Assembly (NCBI RefSeq): GCF_001457475.1
Contig: NZ_LN831029.1
Coordinates: 4,278,001 to 4,342,000 of the forward strand
DNA: 64,000 bases
Direction: 5' to 3'
From: Achromobacter xylosoxidans
GTDB taxonomy: Bacteria > Pseudomonadota > Gammaproteobacteria > Burkholderiales > Burkholderiaceae_B
The number at the start of each line of letters is the position of its first letter. Position 1 is the stretch's first letter. The translations under genes and the position numbers were made by a program. This document shows, piece by piece, positions 9,888 to 18,526 of this stretch. The notes below the pieces were generated by a model. The model saw only the letters and a list, made by a program, of their open reading frames with translations, made no database searches and was not told the DNA's origin.

Positions 9888-10580
9888 TTATGACTTGTCC
9901 GCATCGGGCAGCGGCGAGCAGCCCAGCATCTGTACCGCGCCGCCGCTATCCGGCGTCTGCCCGCGCATGGCGGACGCCATGGCGCCCGCCAGCGCGGCCA
10001 CCGCGCGCTGCTGCGCGGCGACCAGCGCCGGTATGCCGGCCTGCGTCACGGTTTCGGTGACGACGCTGCGGCACAGCAGACCCTGGCCCTTGAGGTTTAC
10101 CGGCCGCACCCGCCAGGTTGCGTCCAGTTGCGCCATGCTGCCCGACACCAGGTCAAACCGCTGCACGTCGGTCTGGACCCGCCACACCGGCGCGGCGGGA
10201 CCGGGCTTGACCACCTGCACGTCCAGCGCGCCCAGGTCGTGCTTGAGCGCGTCGGACAGCGCGCCGCGGATCTCGTCACCCAAGGGCGAACTCCAGCGCT
10301 CGGAATACATCGCCGCCACGCTGCCGTCGCCCGTGCGCACCATCAATTGCGGCTGATCCGCCTGCGACGCGACGTTGACACCCTGCACTTCCAGCAGGAA
10401 CGGCGCGGCTGCGCGGGGCACGGCCGGGGGCTTCGGCGCCGGCCCTTGCAGCGTGTAGTAATGCACGGGCGGCGATGAGGCGCAGGCGGCCAGCAGCAGC
10501 GGCAGGGCCAGCAACGCCAGGCCGCGGCCAAACGCGCCGGAACGGGAAGTCGGGAAGGGGCGGAAACGGAGTCGGGTCAT
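9888..10580 (-). CDS. pqiC: PqiC-type lipoprotein of the Pqi intermembrane transport system
   Basis: A 230-residue outer-membrane lipoprotein. The signal peptide ends in a clear lipobox LLAACASS (cysteine at about residue 33), followed by HYYTLQGP, which is characteristic of the ABC-type auxiliary lipoprotein (DUF330/PqiC) family. The known role in E. coli is to anchor the PqiB tunnel at the outer membrane. The ATG at 10578-10580 lies four bases after the pqiB stop, so it is the last gene of pqiABC. An SVVTETV segment and a long alanine-rich helix complete the domain. Confidence 0.85.
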   Translation of the reverse strand: MTRLRFRPFPTSRSGAFGRGLALLALPLLLAACASSPPVHYYTLQGPAPKPPAVPRAAAPFLLEVQGVNVASQADQPQLMVRTGDGSVAAMYSERWSSPLGDEIRGALSDALKHDLGALDVQVVKPGPAAPVWRVQTDVQRFDLVSGSMAQLDATWRVRPVNLKGQGLLCRSVVTETVTQAGIPALVAAQQRAVAALAGAMASAMRGQTPDSGGAVQMLGCSPLPDADKS

Positions 10581-10584
10581 GGGT

Positions 10585-12249
10585 TCAGTTCCTGACGGGG
10601 CCGGCGCCGGGGATCGGGTCCTGGCCGCGGCCGCGCAGCAGCGATTCGGGATTCGATTGCAGGAAGTCGGCCAGCGCCCGCAGCGAACGGGCGGCGCGGC
10701 TCAATTCCTGCATGGCCTTCTCGGCGTTGACCGGCAGCGAGGCATCCGAGGCCAGCAGCGCATTGAGGTTGGCCATGGAGTCGCGCGCCTGCTTGAGCAC
10801 GCCCTGGGCCTCGGGCGCGACCTGCTTGTCCAGGCGGTTCATCAGCTTGGAGGTGCTGGCCAGCGTGGTGCGCAGGTCCTCGCCGATCTTGTCGAACGGA
10901 ATCTTGTCGATCTTGGCGACGATGTTGCTGACCTGCTGCTGCAATTGGTCGAGCTGGCCCGGCACGGTCGGGATCATGGCCGGCGTGGTCATCTTGAATT
11001 CCACCGGCTTGACGTTGGGGAACTCGTCCAGCACCACGTACAGCTGGCCGGTCAGCAGGTTGGCGGTACGCAACTGGGCGCGCAGGCCATGCTTGATCAT
11101 GATGCCCAGCAGGCGTCCGCCGGCCTCGTCGCCGTCCTTGATGGCGTGCTCGCGCACCTCGTCGTAGACCCGGCCCAGGCGTTCCGGATACAGCGTGGCG
11201 TCCACCAGCGCGAAGAAGCGCTTGCTGACGGGATCGAAATCCATGTTGATCTGGGTGACGTTGCCCAGCGTGATGCCCGAGAAGTCGATCGCCGCGCCCA
11301 CCGCCAGACCGCGGATCGACTGATCAAAGCGCATGCGGATCGGGAAGGCTTCGCCGTCCGGGTTGGCCTTGGCCGCCGCCTCCGTGGCATACAGCTCGAA
11401 GTGCGTATCGGCCGCCGCCGGCGTGTTGGCGTCGCGCGCGCTGTAGACCGGCTCGAACGCCACGCCGCCCACCGCCATCGACACCAGCGACTGGGTGCGG
11501 ACCTTCAGGCCTTCGGCGTTGACGCTGAAGTCCACGCCGCTGGCGTTCCAGAAACGGGTGCCATTGGTCACGAACTTGTCGTTGGGCGCGTCGACGAATA
11601 CCTCGACATTGACGGCATTGCCGGTCTTGTCGAGTTCGTAGCCGATCACGCGGCCCACGTTGATGCGGCGGAAATACACCGGCGAACCGATGTCCAGCGA
11701 CCCCAGGTCCGCCGCCTTGAGCTTGAAGCGCTTGCCGGCGCGGTCATGCGTCACGGCGGGCGGGGTTTCCAGGCCGACGAAATGCAACTTGGTCGCCTTC
11801 TTGGACGAGTCCTTGCCCTCGACCGCATCGACGCCGATGTAGGCGCCGGACAACAAGGTGCCCAGGCCCGACACGCCGCTGACGTCCAGGCGCGGGCGCA
11901 CCACCCAGAAGTTGGTGCCCTCGCGCGCCAGATCGGCCACATCCTTGGACAGCTCGGCCTGCACCACCACCTTGCTGCGATCGGCGTTGAAACCGATGGA
12001 CCTGACGGTGCCGACGTTCACGTCCTTGTAGCGCAGCTGGGTCTTGCCGACTTCCAGCCCCTCGGCCGTATTGAATTCGATCGACAGGTCGGGGCCGGCC
12101 TGCATCCAGGTGCGCACCACCAGCGACAGGCCCATCAGCGCCGCAACGACGGGCACCAGCCAGATCCATGAAATCCGGCTCTTGCGCTTGCGCGAGATCG
12201 TGGGTGACGCGTACTTCCCTTCACCAGATCCAGGTGCTTGGTCGGACAT
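10585..12249 (-). CDS. pqiB: PqiB, MCE-domain intermembrane tunnel protein
   Basis: A 554-residue protein with one N-terminal membrane helix (about residues 28-48, ISWIWLVPVVAALMGLSLVV) followed by three successive MCE/MlaD repeats. The first starts near GPDLSIEFNTAEGLEVGKTQLRYKD (about 55), the second near GSPVYFRRINVGRV (about 185) and the third near FDQSIRGLAVGAAIDFSGI (about 300). A C-terminal helical region (about 430-540) is rich in heptad-like patterns. In E. coli, PqiB forms a hexameric tube that spans the periplasm and carries lipids. It lies between pqiA and pqiC, with a 56-base gap after pqiA. Confidence 0.92.
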   Translation of the reverse strand: MSDQAPGSGEGKYASPTISRKRKSRISWIWLVPVVAALMGLSLVVRTWMQAGPDLSIEFNTAEGLEVGKTQLRYKDVNVGTVRSIGFNADRSKVVVQAELSKDVADLAREGTNFWVVRPRLDVSGVSGLGTLLSGAYIGVDAVEGKDSSKKATKLHFVGLETPPAVTHDRAGKRFKLKAADLGSLDIGSPVYFRRINVGRVIGYELDKTGNAVNVEVFVDAPNDKFVTNGTRFWNASGVDFSVNAEGLKVRTQSLVSMAVGGVAFEPVYSARDANTPAAADTHFELYATEAAAKANPDGEAFPIRMRFDQSIRGLAVGAAIDFSGITLGNVTQINMDFDPVSKRFFALVDATLYPERLGRVYDEVREHAIKDGDEAGGRLLGIMIKHGLRAQLRTANLLTGQLYVVLDEFPNVKPVEFKMTTPAMIPTVPGQLDQLQQQVSNIVAKIDKIPFDKIGEDLRTTLASTSKLMNRLDKQVAPEAQGVLKQARDSMANLNALLASDASLPVNAEKAMQELSRAARSLRALADFLQSNPESLLRGRGQDPIPGAGPVRN

Positions 12250-12305
12250 CGGTTTTTCCTTTTCTTCTTGAACAACGCCAGGCGGCAGACAGCGCCGCGC
12301 CGGAC

Positions 12306-13622
12306 TCAGCCCGCTTCCACGCCAGCGGACGCCGGGCGCCGGCCCGCTGCCGGCTCCGTGGCGTCCAACTCACTTACCGCTTCCAGGTCCCAACTGCGGC
12401 GCAGGTCGAAGCTCATGGCTGACAGCATGGTCAGGATGACCACCACGCCGAAGGCCGCGGCGCCCGCGCCGGCACTGATTTCCATCAGGCCCTGGAAATC
12501 GGCCAGGGCCGCCAGCAGGATCACGACGAACACGTCCAGCATCGACCATTGGCCGATGAATTCGACCATCTGGTACAGCCGCGTGCGCGGGCGCAGGTTG
12601 GTGGTGCTGCGCCACTGCTCGGTCAACAATAACAGGATCAGCGCCAGCAACTTGGTCAGCGGCACCGCCACGCTGGCGATGAAGACGATCAGCGCGATGT
12701 CCCAGGAGCCCATGTCCCACAGTTCCACCACGCCGCCCAGGATGGTGTGGGCGCTGTCGCCCAGCACCGAACTGACTTTCATCACCGGCAGCACGTTGGC
12801 GGGAATATAGAACACCACGGCCGCCAGCAACAGGGCCCAGGTGCGATTCAGGTGATCAGGCTTGCGGTAATGGACCACGGCGTGGCAACGCACGCAGTGG
12901 TGTTCTTCCTCGGGATCGGCGTCGCGCGGCACGGCCTGCACCTGGCCACAGACATGACAGCCTGTCAGCACCACGTCGGGGCCGGCCTCGGGCACGTGCA
13001 CCGGCACCACGCCCTCGCTTTCGGCGTAGCGCCACAGCACGTGCGGCGTCAGGCGGCCCAGCATGGTCAGGAAGATGGTGAGCACGCCAAAGGCGAACAG
13101 GCCGATGCCGGGCGAAACGGCCGCCATGCCGGCCAGCTTGACCACCGCCACCAGCACGCCGAGCAGGAACACCGGCACCATGCACCATGGCCGCAACAGG
13201 CCCAGCAATCGCATCGCGCCTCGGAACGCCGCCGGCTCGACGCCGCGCGACAGCGGGCCCAGCACCCACAACAACACCGCCAGCTGGACCAGCGGCAGCA
13301 CGAAGCCCGCCAGCCCGGTCATGACGGCCACGGTGTAATGCCCCTGGCGCCAGGTGATGTCGATGGCATCGAGCAGCGAGGCCTGCTGCACCATGCCCTG
13401 CACCGACATCGAGGCGACCGGATAGGCATTGGCCACGCCGAAGATGATCAGCGCGGCGATGGCAAGCGCCAGCCAATTGGACAAAGTAAGCCCGCTGTAG
13501 CGCCACAGGGTGGCACCGCAGCGGGCGCAATTGGCGGTCTCGCCAGGTTCGAGCTGATGTCGGCGATAGATGCTTGCGCAGTGCTCGCACTCGATCAGCG
13601 GCTGGCTCTCCGCGGTCGTCAT
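12306..13622 (-). CDS. pqiA: PqiA, inner-membrane component of the Pqi system
   Basis: A 438-residue protein with two similar halves. Each has a zinc-ribbon-like cysteine motif (CEHC...CARC near residues 13-36; CHVC...CVRC near 221-243) followed by about four hydrophobic segments. This duplicated layout is typical of PqiA/YebS. Transcription would be driven through the element at 13627-13894. The best ribosome-binding sequence (AGGGGGAG, complement of about 13633-13641) lies inside the terminal repeat of that element, 12 bases from the ATG. The pqi genes are named for induction by paraquat in E. coli; whether that holds here is unknown. Confidence 0.92.
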   Translation of the reverse strand: MTTAESQPLIECEHCASIYRRHQLEPGETANCARCGATLWRYSGLTLSNWLALAIAALIIFGVANAYPVASMSVQGMVQQASLLDAIDITWRQGHYTVAVMTGLAGFVLPLVQLAVLLWVLGPLSRGVEPAAFRGAMRLLGLLRPWCMVPVFLLGVLVAVVKLAGMAAVSPGIGLFAFGVLTIFLTMLGRLTPHVLWRYAESEGVVPVHVPEAGPDVVLTGCHVCGQVQAVPRDADPEEEHHCVRCHAVVHYRKPDHLNRTWALLLAAVVFYIPANVLPVMKVSSVLGDSAHTILGGVVELWDMGSWDIALIVFIASVAVPLTKLLALILLLLTEQWRSTTNLRPRTRLYQMVEFIGQWSMLDVFVVILLAALADFQGLMEISAGAGAAAFGVVVILTMLSAMSFDLRRSWDLEAVSELDATEPAAGRRPASAGVEAG

Positions 13623-13626
13623 AGGC

Positions 13627-13894
13627 AGGGCCTGCTCCCCCTAAAAGAAGCCTCGCACAGGCCTGTAATCGGCTGCCAGGCTAGGCGTGATCGCCGCCGC
13701 GTGGCTCCGCCACGCAAGGTGAGCGCAACGACGCCTGGCAGCCGATTACAGGCCTGCCCGAAGGGTGAGTACCCAAATGAGCGCCTCTCAGCGTTGCGAA
13801 TGCTCGCCGGGGGGCCGCCACGACTGCGCTTCGCGCCTTGATAGTCACTCATTTGGGTACTCATGCGAGGCTTCTTTTAGGGGGAGCAGGCCCT
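13627..13894. repeat. 268-bp cloverleaf-forming repeat element between clpA and pqiA
   Basis: Three perfect inverted repeats tile this stretch. Arm A is 31 bp at the ends (13627-13657 with 13864-13894). Arm B is 24 bp (13658-13681 with 13733-13756). Arm C is 16 bp (13766-13781 with 13848-13863). Arm B starts at the base after A, C ends at the base before A', and the nine bases between B' and C are CCCGAAGGG, itself a mini-hairpin (13757-13765). On the lower strand this reads as a C(UUCG)G tetraloop. The B loop holds another 7-bp hairpin, GCGTGGC/GCCACGC (13699-13715). The outer end touches the last base of the clpA stop, and pqiA begins four bases beyond the other end. No target-site duplication is visible. 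Open frames inside have no recognisable product. It looks like a MITE-like or REP-like element; copy number in the genome is unknown. Confidence 0.85.
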
Positions 13895-16203
13895 CATTCG
13901 ACGAGTTCGACTTCCTGCTTGTCCGGGGCGGCCGACGGCGGCTTGCCGTGGTCGTCGAAGTCCAGCGTGACCTTGCCGGCCTCGTCCAGGTCCACCGTGA
14001 CGGTGCCGCCATCGACCAGCTTGCCGAACAGCAGCTCGTCGGCCAGCGCGCGCCGGATGGTGTCCTGGATCAGGCGCTGCATCGGCCTGGCGCCCATCAG
14101 CGGGTCGAAGCCTTCCTTGGCCAGGTGCTCGCGCAGGGCCGTGGTGAACACGGCTTCGACGCGGCGCTCGTGCAACTGGTCTTCGAGCTGCATCAGGAAC
14201 TTGTCGACCACGCGCAGGATGATCTCGCGATCCAGCGGCGCGAACGGGATGATCGCATCCAGCCGGTTGCGGAACTCGGGCGTGAACATGCGGCGGATTT
14301 CCGCCATTTCGTCGCCCACCACACGCGAATTGGCGAAGCCGATGGACGGACGGTTCAAGGTCTCGGCGCCCGCGTTGGTCGTCATGATGAGGATGACGTT
14401 GCGGAAGTCCGCCTTGCGGCCGTTGTTGTCCGTCAGCGTGCCATGGTCCATGACCTGCAGCAGGATGTTGAAGACGTCCGGGTGGGCCTTTTCGATTTCA
14501 TCGAGCAGCAGCACGCAATGCGGCTGCTTGGTGATGGCCTCGGTCAGCAAGCCCCCCTGGTCGAAACCGACGTATCCCGGCGGCGCGCCGATCAGGCGCG
14601 ACACCGCATGGCGTTCCATGTACTCGGACATGTCGAAGCGCAGCAGCTCCACGCCCAGCGTGAAGGCCAGCTGGCGCGCGACTTCGGTCTTGCCGACGCC
14701 GGTGGGGCCGGAGAACAGGAAGGCGCCGATCGGCTTTTCCGGCTTGCCCAGGCCCGAGCGCGCCATCTTGATGGCGGCGGACAAGGCCTCGATGGCGTTG
14801 TCCTGGCCGAACACGACGGTCTTGAGGTCGCGGTCGAGCGTGGCGAGCTTGCTGCGGTCGTCGTTGGAAACCGACTGCGGCGGAATGCGCGCGATCTTGG
14901 AAACGATGTTCTCGATGTCGACCTTGCCGATCACCTTCTTCTGGCGCGAACGCGGCAACAGGCGCTGCGCGGCGCCGGCCTCGTCGATCACGTCGATGGC
15001 CTTGTCGGGCAGGTGGCGGTCGTTGATGAAGCGCGCCGACAGCTCGGCGGCGGCCGACAGCGCCGCGGCCGAATAGCGCACGTTGTGGTGTTCCTCGAAG
15101 CGGCTCTTCAGGCCGCGCAGGATCTGCACGGTCTGCTCGACGCTGGGCTCGGCCACGTCGATCTTCTGGAAGCGGCGCGACAGCGCGTGGTCTTTCTCGA
15201 AGACACCGCGGTATTCGGTGTACGTGGTGGCGCCGATGCACTTGAGCTGACCCGAGGACAGGGCCGGCTTGAGCAGGTTGGACGCGTCCAGCGTGCCGCC
15301 CGACGCCGAGCCGGCGCCGATCAGCGTGTGGATTTCGTCGATGAACAGGATGGCGTCGGGATTGCCGCGGATCTGCTTGAGCACGCCCTTCAGGCGTTGC
15401 TCGAAATCGCCGCGGTACTTGGTGCCCGCCAGCAGCGCGCCCATGTCCAGCGCGAACACTTGCGCGGCCTGCAGGATCTCGGGAACCTCGCCGCGCGTGA
15501 TGCGCCAGGCCAGGCCCTCGGCGATGGCGGTCTTGCCCACGCCGGCCTCGCCGACCAGCAGCGGGTTGTTCTTGCGGCGGCGGCACAACACCTGGATCAC
15601 GCGCTCGACTTCGTGCTCGCGCCCGATCAGCGGGTCGATGCGCCCGGCCAACGCCGCGGCGTTCAGGTCGGTCGCATACTGGTCCAGCGGCGACTGGCGC
15701 GATTCGCCCTGTTCTTCACCATTGGTTTGCTGCTCTTTCTGCACGGCGGCGGACTCCACCTGTGGCTGTTTGGTAATGCCATGCGACAGGAAATTCACCA
15801 CGTCCAGCCGCGTCACGCCCTGCTGTTGCAGGTAGTACACGGCGTGCGAATCCTTTTCGCCGAAAATGGCCACGAGCACGTTCGCGCCGGTGACCGGCTT
15901 CTTGCCGGTGCCGCCCGCGGACACGTGCATGATCGCGCGCTGGATGACGCGCTGGAAACCCAGCGTGGGCTGGGTGTCGACTTCCGCGCCGCTGGGGATC
16001 ACCGGCGTGTTTTCCGAAACGAACTGACGCAGGTTGCGGCGCAGGTCATCCAGGTTGGCGGCGCAGGCGCGCAACACTTCGACGGCGGAAGCGTTATCGA
16101 GCAGCGCGAGCAACAGGTGCTCGACGGTAATAAATTCGTGCCGGGCCGAACGGGCCTCGACAAAAGCCATATGCAGGCTGACTTCAAGCTCTTGGGAAAT
16201 CAC
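13894..16203 (-). CDS. clpA: ATP-dependent Clp protease ATP-binding subunit ClpA
   Basis: A 769-residue Hsp100 unfoldase that feeds substrates to ClpP. The N-domain (about 1-145, beginning [13 protein letters not shown]) is followed by two AAA+ modules with Walker A motifs [13 protein letters not shown] and [13 protein letters not shown]. The ClpP-docking loop is present as IGF (in PSIGFANSR). The start is taken at GTG 16201-16203, which has GGAGG four bases upstream and matches the ClpA N-terminus; an earlier GTG at 16239 would add 12 unrelated residues. The stop codon ends at the boundary of the repeat element. The adaptor gene clpS, normally adjacent, is 7.6 kb upstream on the same strand. 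Confidence 0.95.
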   Translation of the reverse strand: MISQELEVSLHMAFVEARSARHEFITVEHLLLALLDNASAVEVLRACAANLDDLRRNLRQFVSENTPVIPSGAEVDTQPTLGFQRVIQRAIMHVSAGGTGKKPVTGANVLVAIFGEKDSHAVYYLQQQGVTRLDVVNFLSHGITKQPQVESAAVQKEQQTNGEEQGESRQSPLDQYATDLNAAALAGRIDPLIGREHEVERVIQVLCRRRKNNPLLVGEAGVGKTAIAEGLAWRITRGEVPEILQAAQVFALDMGALLAGTKYRGDFEQRLKGVLKQIRGNPDAILFIDEIHTLIGAGSASGGTLDASNLLKPALSSGQLKCIGATTYTEYRGVFEKDHALSRRFQKIDVAEPSVEQTVQILRGLKSRFEEHHNVRYSAAALSAAAELSARFINDRHLPDKAIDVIDEAGAAQRLLPRSRQKKVIGKVDIENIVSKIARIPPQSVSNDDRSKLATLDRDLKTVVFGQDNAIEALSAAIKMARSGLGKPEKPIGAFLFSGPTGVGKTEVARQLAFTLGVELLRFDMSEYMERHAVSRLIGAPPGYVGFDQGGLLTEAITKQPHCVLLLDEIEKAHPDVFNILLQVMDHGTLTDNNGRKADFRNVILIMTTNAGAETLNRPSIGFANSRVVGDEMAEIRRMFTPEFRNRLDAIIPFAPLDREIILRVVDKFLMQLEDQLHERRVEAVFTTALREHLAKEGFDPLMGARPMQRLIQDTIRRALADELLFGKLVDGGTVTVDLDEAGKVTLDFDDHGKPPSAAPDKQEVELVE

Positions 16204-16258
16204 GCTTCCTCCGTAACGCATCGAAGCGGGCAAATACACGATTCATATTCTATGCCGA

Positions 16259-18526
16259 TCAGGGCGTAACGCCAGCGATTTCAAAAACCACGCTGTCATG
16301 ACGGCCTTGCGCGTCCATGACGGTAAGCGTATACCGTCCGTCCCGCGTCAGCACCAGATTAAACGGACGACCCGACGCGGCATGACCCACCACGCGACCA
16401 TCGAGCATCCACCAAACTTCGCCTTCGGCGCCCTGCACATCCACATCCACCGCCACCTGCGCGCTGCCAGGCACCGGCCGCAATACCGACCCGGTGGCCA
16501 CGCCCCCCAGGCGCAACGGCCCTTGGGTGGCATCGGCATAGCCGGCGAACGACGGCGGCACCGTGTCATTCAAGGCCCAGGCCGCGCGCTGCTCGGGGCA
16601 TTCGCCCGACGGCACGCTGCCCAGCCGGTAACCCAGCGGCCAGCAGGTCACGACCGGCTGCACCGTGGCGGGCCGCACGCGCACGTGCTGGGCGCCTTCC
16701 GGCAGGGCCGCCACGATATCCTGTAGTAGCGGCGCCGCCACATTCGCCCCGAAAAATCCGGGGTTGGGGGTGCCGTCCGGCCGGCCTACCCACACGCCGA
16801 TCGTCCAGCTGTCGGTCACACCGACCGCCCAGGCATCCCGGAATCCGAAACTCGTCCCGGTTTTCCAGGCCAGTTGCCGCGCCGGGCTGCCCGACTGATA
16901 AAAGGGCCGGTCCGGGTGGCCGCCGCCTTCCAGGATGTCACGCACAATCCAGGCCGCGCCAGCACTCATCATACGGGACTCGACCCGGGGCTGCTCCGGC
17001 CGCAGGCGCGCGCGCCCGGAAATGCCGCCACGGGCCAGGGCCCGATAAGCGCCCACCAGTTCTTCCAATGTGGTGCCGCCCCCGCCCAAAATCAAGCTCA
17101 GATTCGGTTCGGCCCCGGCTGGCAAACGTAACCAGACCCCGCCCGTCAGCATAACCGACGCAAAGCGGGTCGGCCCGACGCGGTCCAGCAGGTCCACCGC
17201 CGGCACGTTGAGCGAGCGCTGCAGCGCCTGCGCCACGCTGACCGGCCCCGAGAACGACGCCTGGAAATTGCCCGGCGCGTAGCCGCCAAACGACAGCGGC
17301 GCATCGATCAGCAGGCTTTCCGAGTGGATCAGGCCGTCGTCCAGCGCCTGGGCGTACAGGAACGGCTTGAGCGTCGAGCCGGGCGAGCGCACGCCGCGCA
17401 CCATATCCACGTGGGCGTAGCGGGAATCATCGGAAAAATCGGCGGAACCGGCGTAGGCCTTGACCTCCAGCGTGTCGTTGTCCATTACCAGCACCGCCAT
17501 CGAAACCTTGGGCGGCAGGTTGTCGACGCGGTCCAGCAGCATGCGCTCGACCGCGGCCTGCATGTCGGCGTCCAGCGTCGAGGTCAGCAGCGGCGGACGG
17601 CTGCCGGGACGGCGCGAACCCGCCTGCGGCCGGCCGGCCTCCTGCAACAGGCGCTGCGCCGCCAGCGGCGCCAGCCAGCGGGCCCGCAGCGGCGGCGCCA
17701 CCACCTGCTCGATCTTGGCGTCGGCGACCTCGGCCGGCGTCCAGCGGCCAAGCTCCACCATGCGGTCCAGGACCTTGTCGCGCGCCGCCTGCGCGGCCTG
17801 GGGATGGCGGTCCGGCCGCAGCCGCGACGGGGCCTGCGGCAAGGCGGTCAGCATGGCGGCCTCGGCCGGGCTGAGATCGCGCGCCGGCTTGCCCAGCCAC
17901 AGGCGCGAGCCCATTTCCACGCCCTCGACAATGCCGCCCATGGGCGCGTGGGTCAGGTACAGCGACAGGATCTCGTCCTTGCTGTAGTGCATTTCCAATT
18001 GCACCGCGCGCCAGGCCTGGCGCAGCTTGGCGCTCATCGAGCGCGACGGTTTGCCGGCCAGTTGCGGGTCGATCAGGCGCGCCACCTGCATCGTCAGGGT
18101 CGAACCGCCCGAAACGATGCGGCGGTTGGTGGCCCATTGCCAGCCGGCGCGCGCCAGCGACACCGGGTTGACGCCGGGGTGCCAGTAGAACCAGCGGTCC
18201 TCGTAGGTCAGCAGCGTATCGAGGTAGTGCGGCGACACCTGGTCAGGCTTGACCGGGTAGCGCCAGATGCCGTCGCGGCTGGGATAGTTGCGCAGCGGCG
18301 TGCCGTCGGCGGCGACCACCACGGCCGCGCCGCCGGAGTCGATGGTCGGCAAGGGATAGAGGCGGTCGAGCACGAATAACAACGCGGCCAGCGCTGACAA
18401 CACGCTGGCCACGAAGAGTCCGCGCCGCCGCCAGCGGCGGGCGCGCGAGGCGCCCGCCGGCGGGGTGGCGGCGGTGTTCAAGGACGCTGCTTGGCGCTGC
18501 GATCGCGGATCTCGACCGTGCTCCAT
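16259..18526 (-). CDS. pbpC: Penicillin-binding protein 1C (bifunctional transglycosylase/transpeptidase)
   Basis: Up to 755 residues. A membrane anchor (about 33-55) is followed by the glycosyltransferase 51 domain, with the catalytic glutamate in EDRWFYWHPGVN (about 108-119). The transpeptidase domain carries SxxK in SPGSTLKPF and the KTG box in WKTGTSFGF. The C-terminus has the beta-rich domain typical of PBP1C. Two starts are possible. The ATG at 18526 overlaps the preceding gene by 49 bases. A TTG at 18479-18481 overlaps its stop as TTGA and would shorten the protein by 15 residues. PBP1C genes are commonly paired with an alpha-2-macroglobulin gene, as here; the pair is thought to repair and protect the wall after attack. 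Confidence 0.93.
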   Translation of the reverse strand: MEHGRDPRSQRQAASLNTAATPPAGASRARRWRRRGLFVASVLSALAALLFVLDRLYPLPTIDSGGAAVVVAADGTPLRNYPSRDGIWRYPVKPDQVSPHYLDTLLTYEDRWFYWHPGVNPVSLARAGWQWATNRRIVSGGSTLTMQVARLIDPQLAGKPSRSMSAKLRQAWRAVQLEMHYSKDEILSLYLTHAPMGGIVEGVEMGSRLWLGKPARDLSPAEAAMLTALPQAPSRLRPDRHPQAAQAARDKVLDRMVELGRWTPAEVADAKIEQVVAPPLRARWLAPLAAQRLLQEAGRPQAGSRRPGSRPPLLTSTLDADMQAAVERMLLDRVDNLPPKVSMAVLVMDNDTLEVKAYAGSADFSDDSRYAHVDMVRGVRSPGSTLKPFLYAQALDDGLIHSESLLIDAPLSFGGYAPGNFQASFSGPVSVAQALQRSLNVPAVDLLDRVGPTRFASVMLTGGVWLRLPAGAEPNLSLILGGGGTTLEELVGAYRALARGGISGRARLRPEQPRVESRMMSAGAAWIVRDILEGGGHPDRPFYQSGSPARQLAWKTGTSFGFRDAWAVGVTDSWTIGVWVGRPDGTPNPGFFGANVAAPLLQDIVAALPEGAQHVRVRPATVQPVVTCWPLGYRLGSVPSGECPEQRAAWALNDTVPPSFAGYADATQGPLRLGGVATGSVLRPVPGSAQVAVDVDVQGAEGEVWWMLDGRVVGHAASGRPFNLVLTRDGRYTLTVMDAQGRHDSVVFEIAGVTP

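Noticed and set aside
13619..13864. 81-codon minus-strand frame and overlapping plus-strand frames inside the cloverleaf element
   Set aside because: They run through the inverted repeats, have no homology I recognise and share peptide fragments (CEASFRGSRP) only because the repeat is symmetric. Better explained as a non-coding element.
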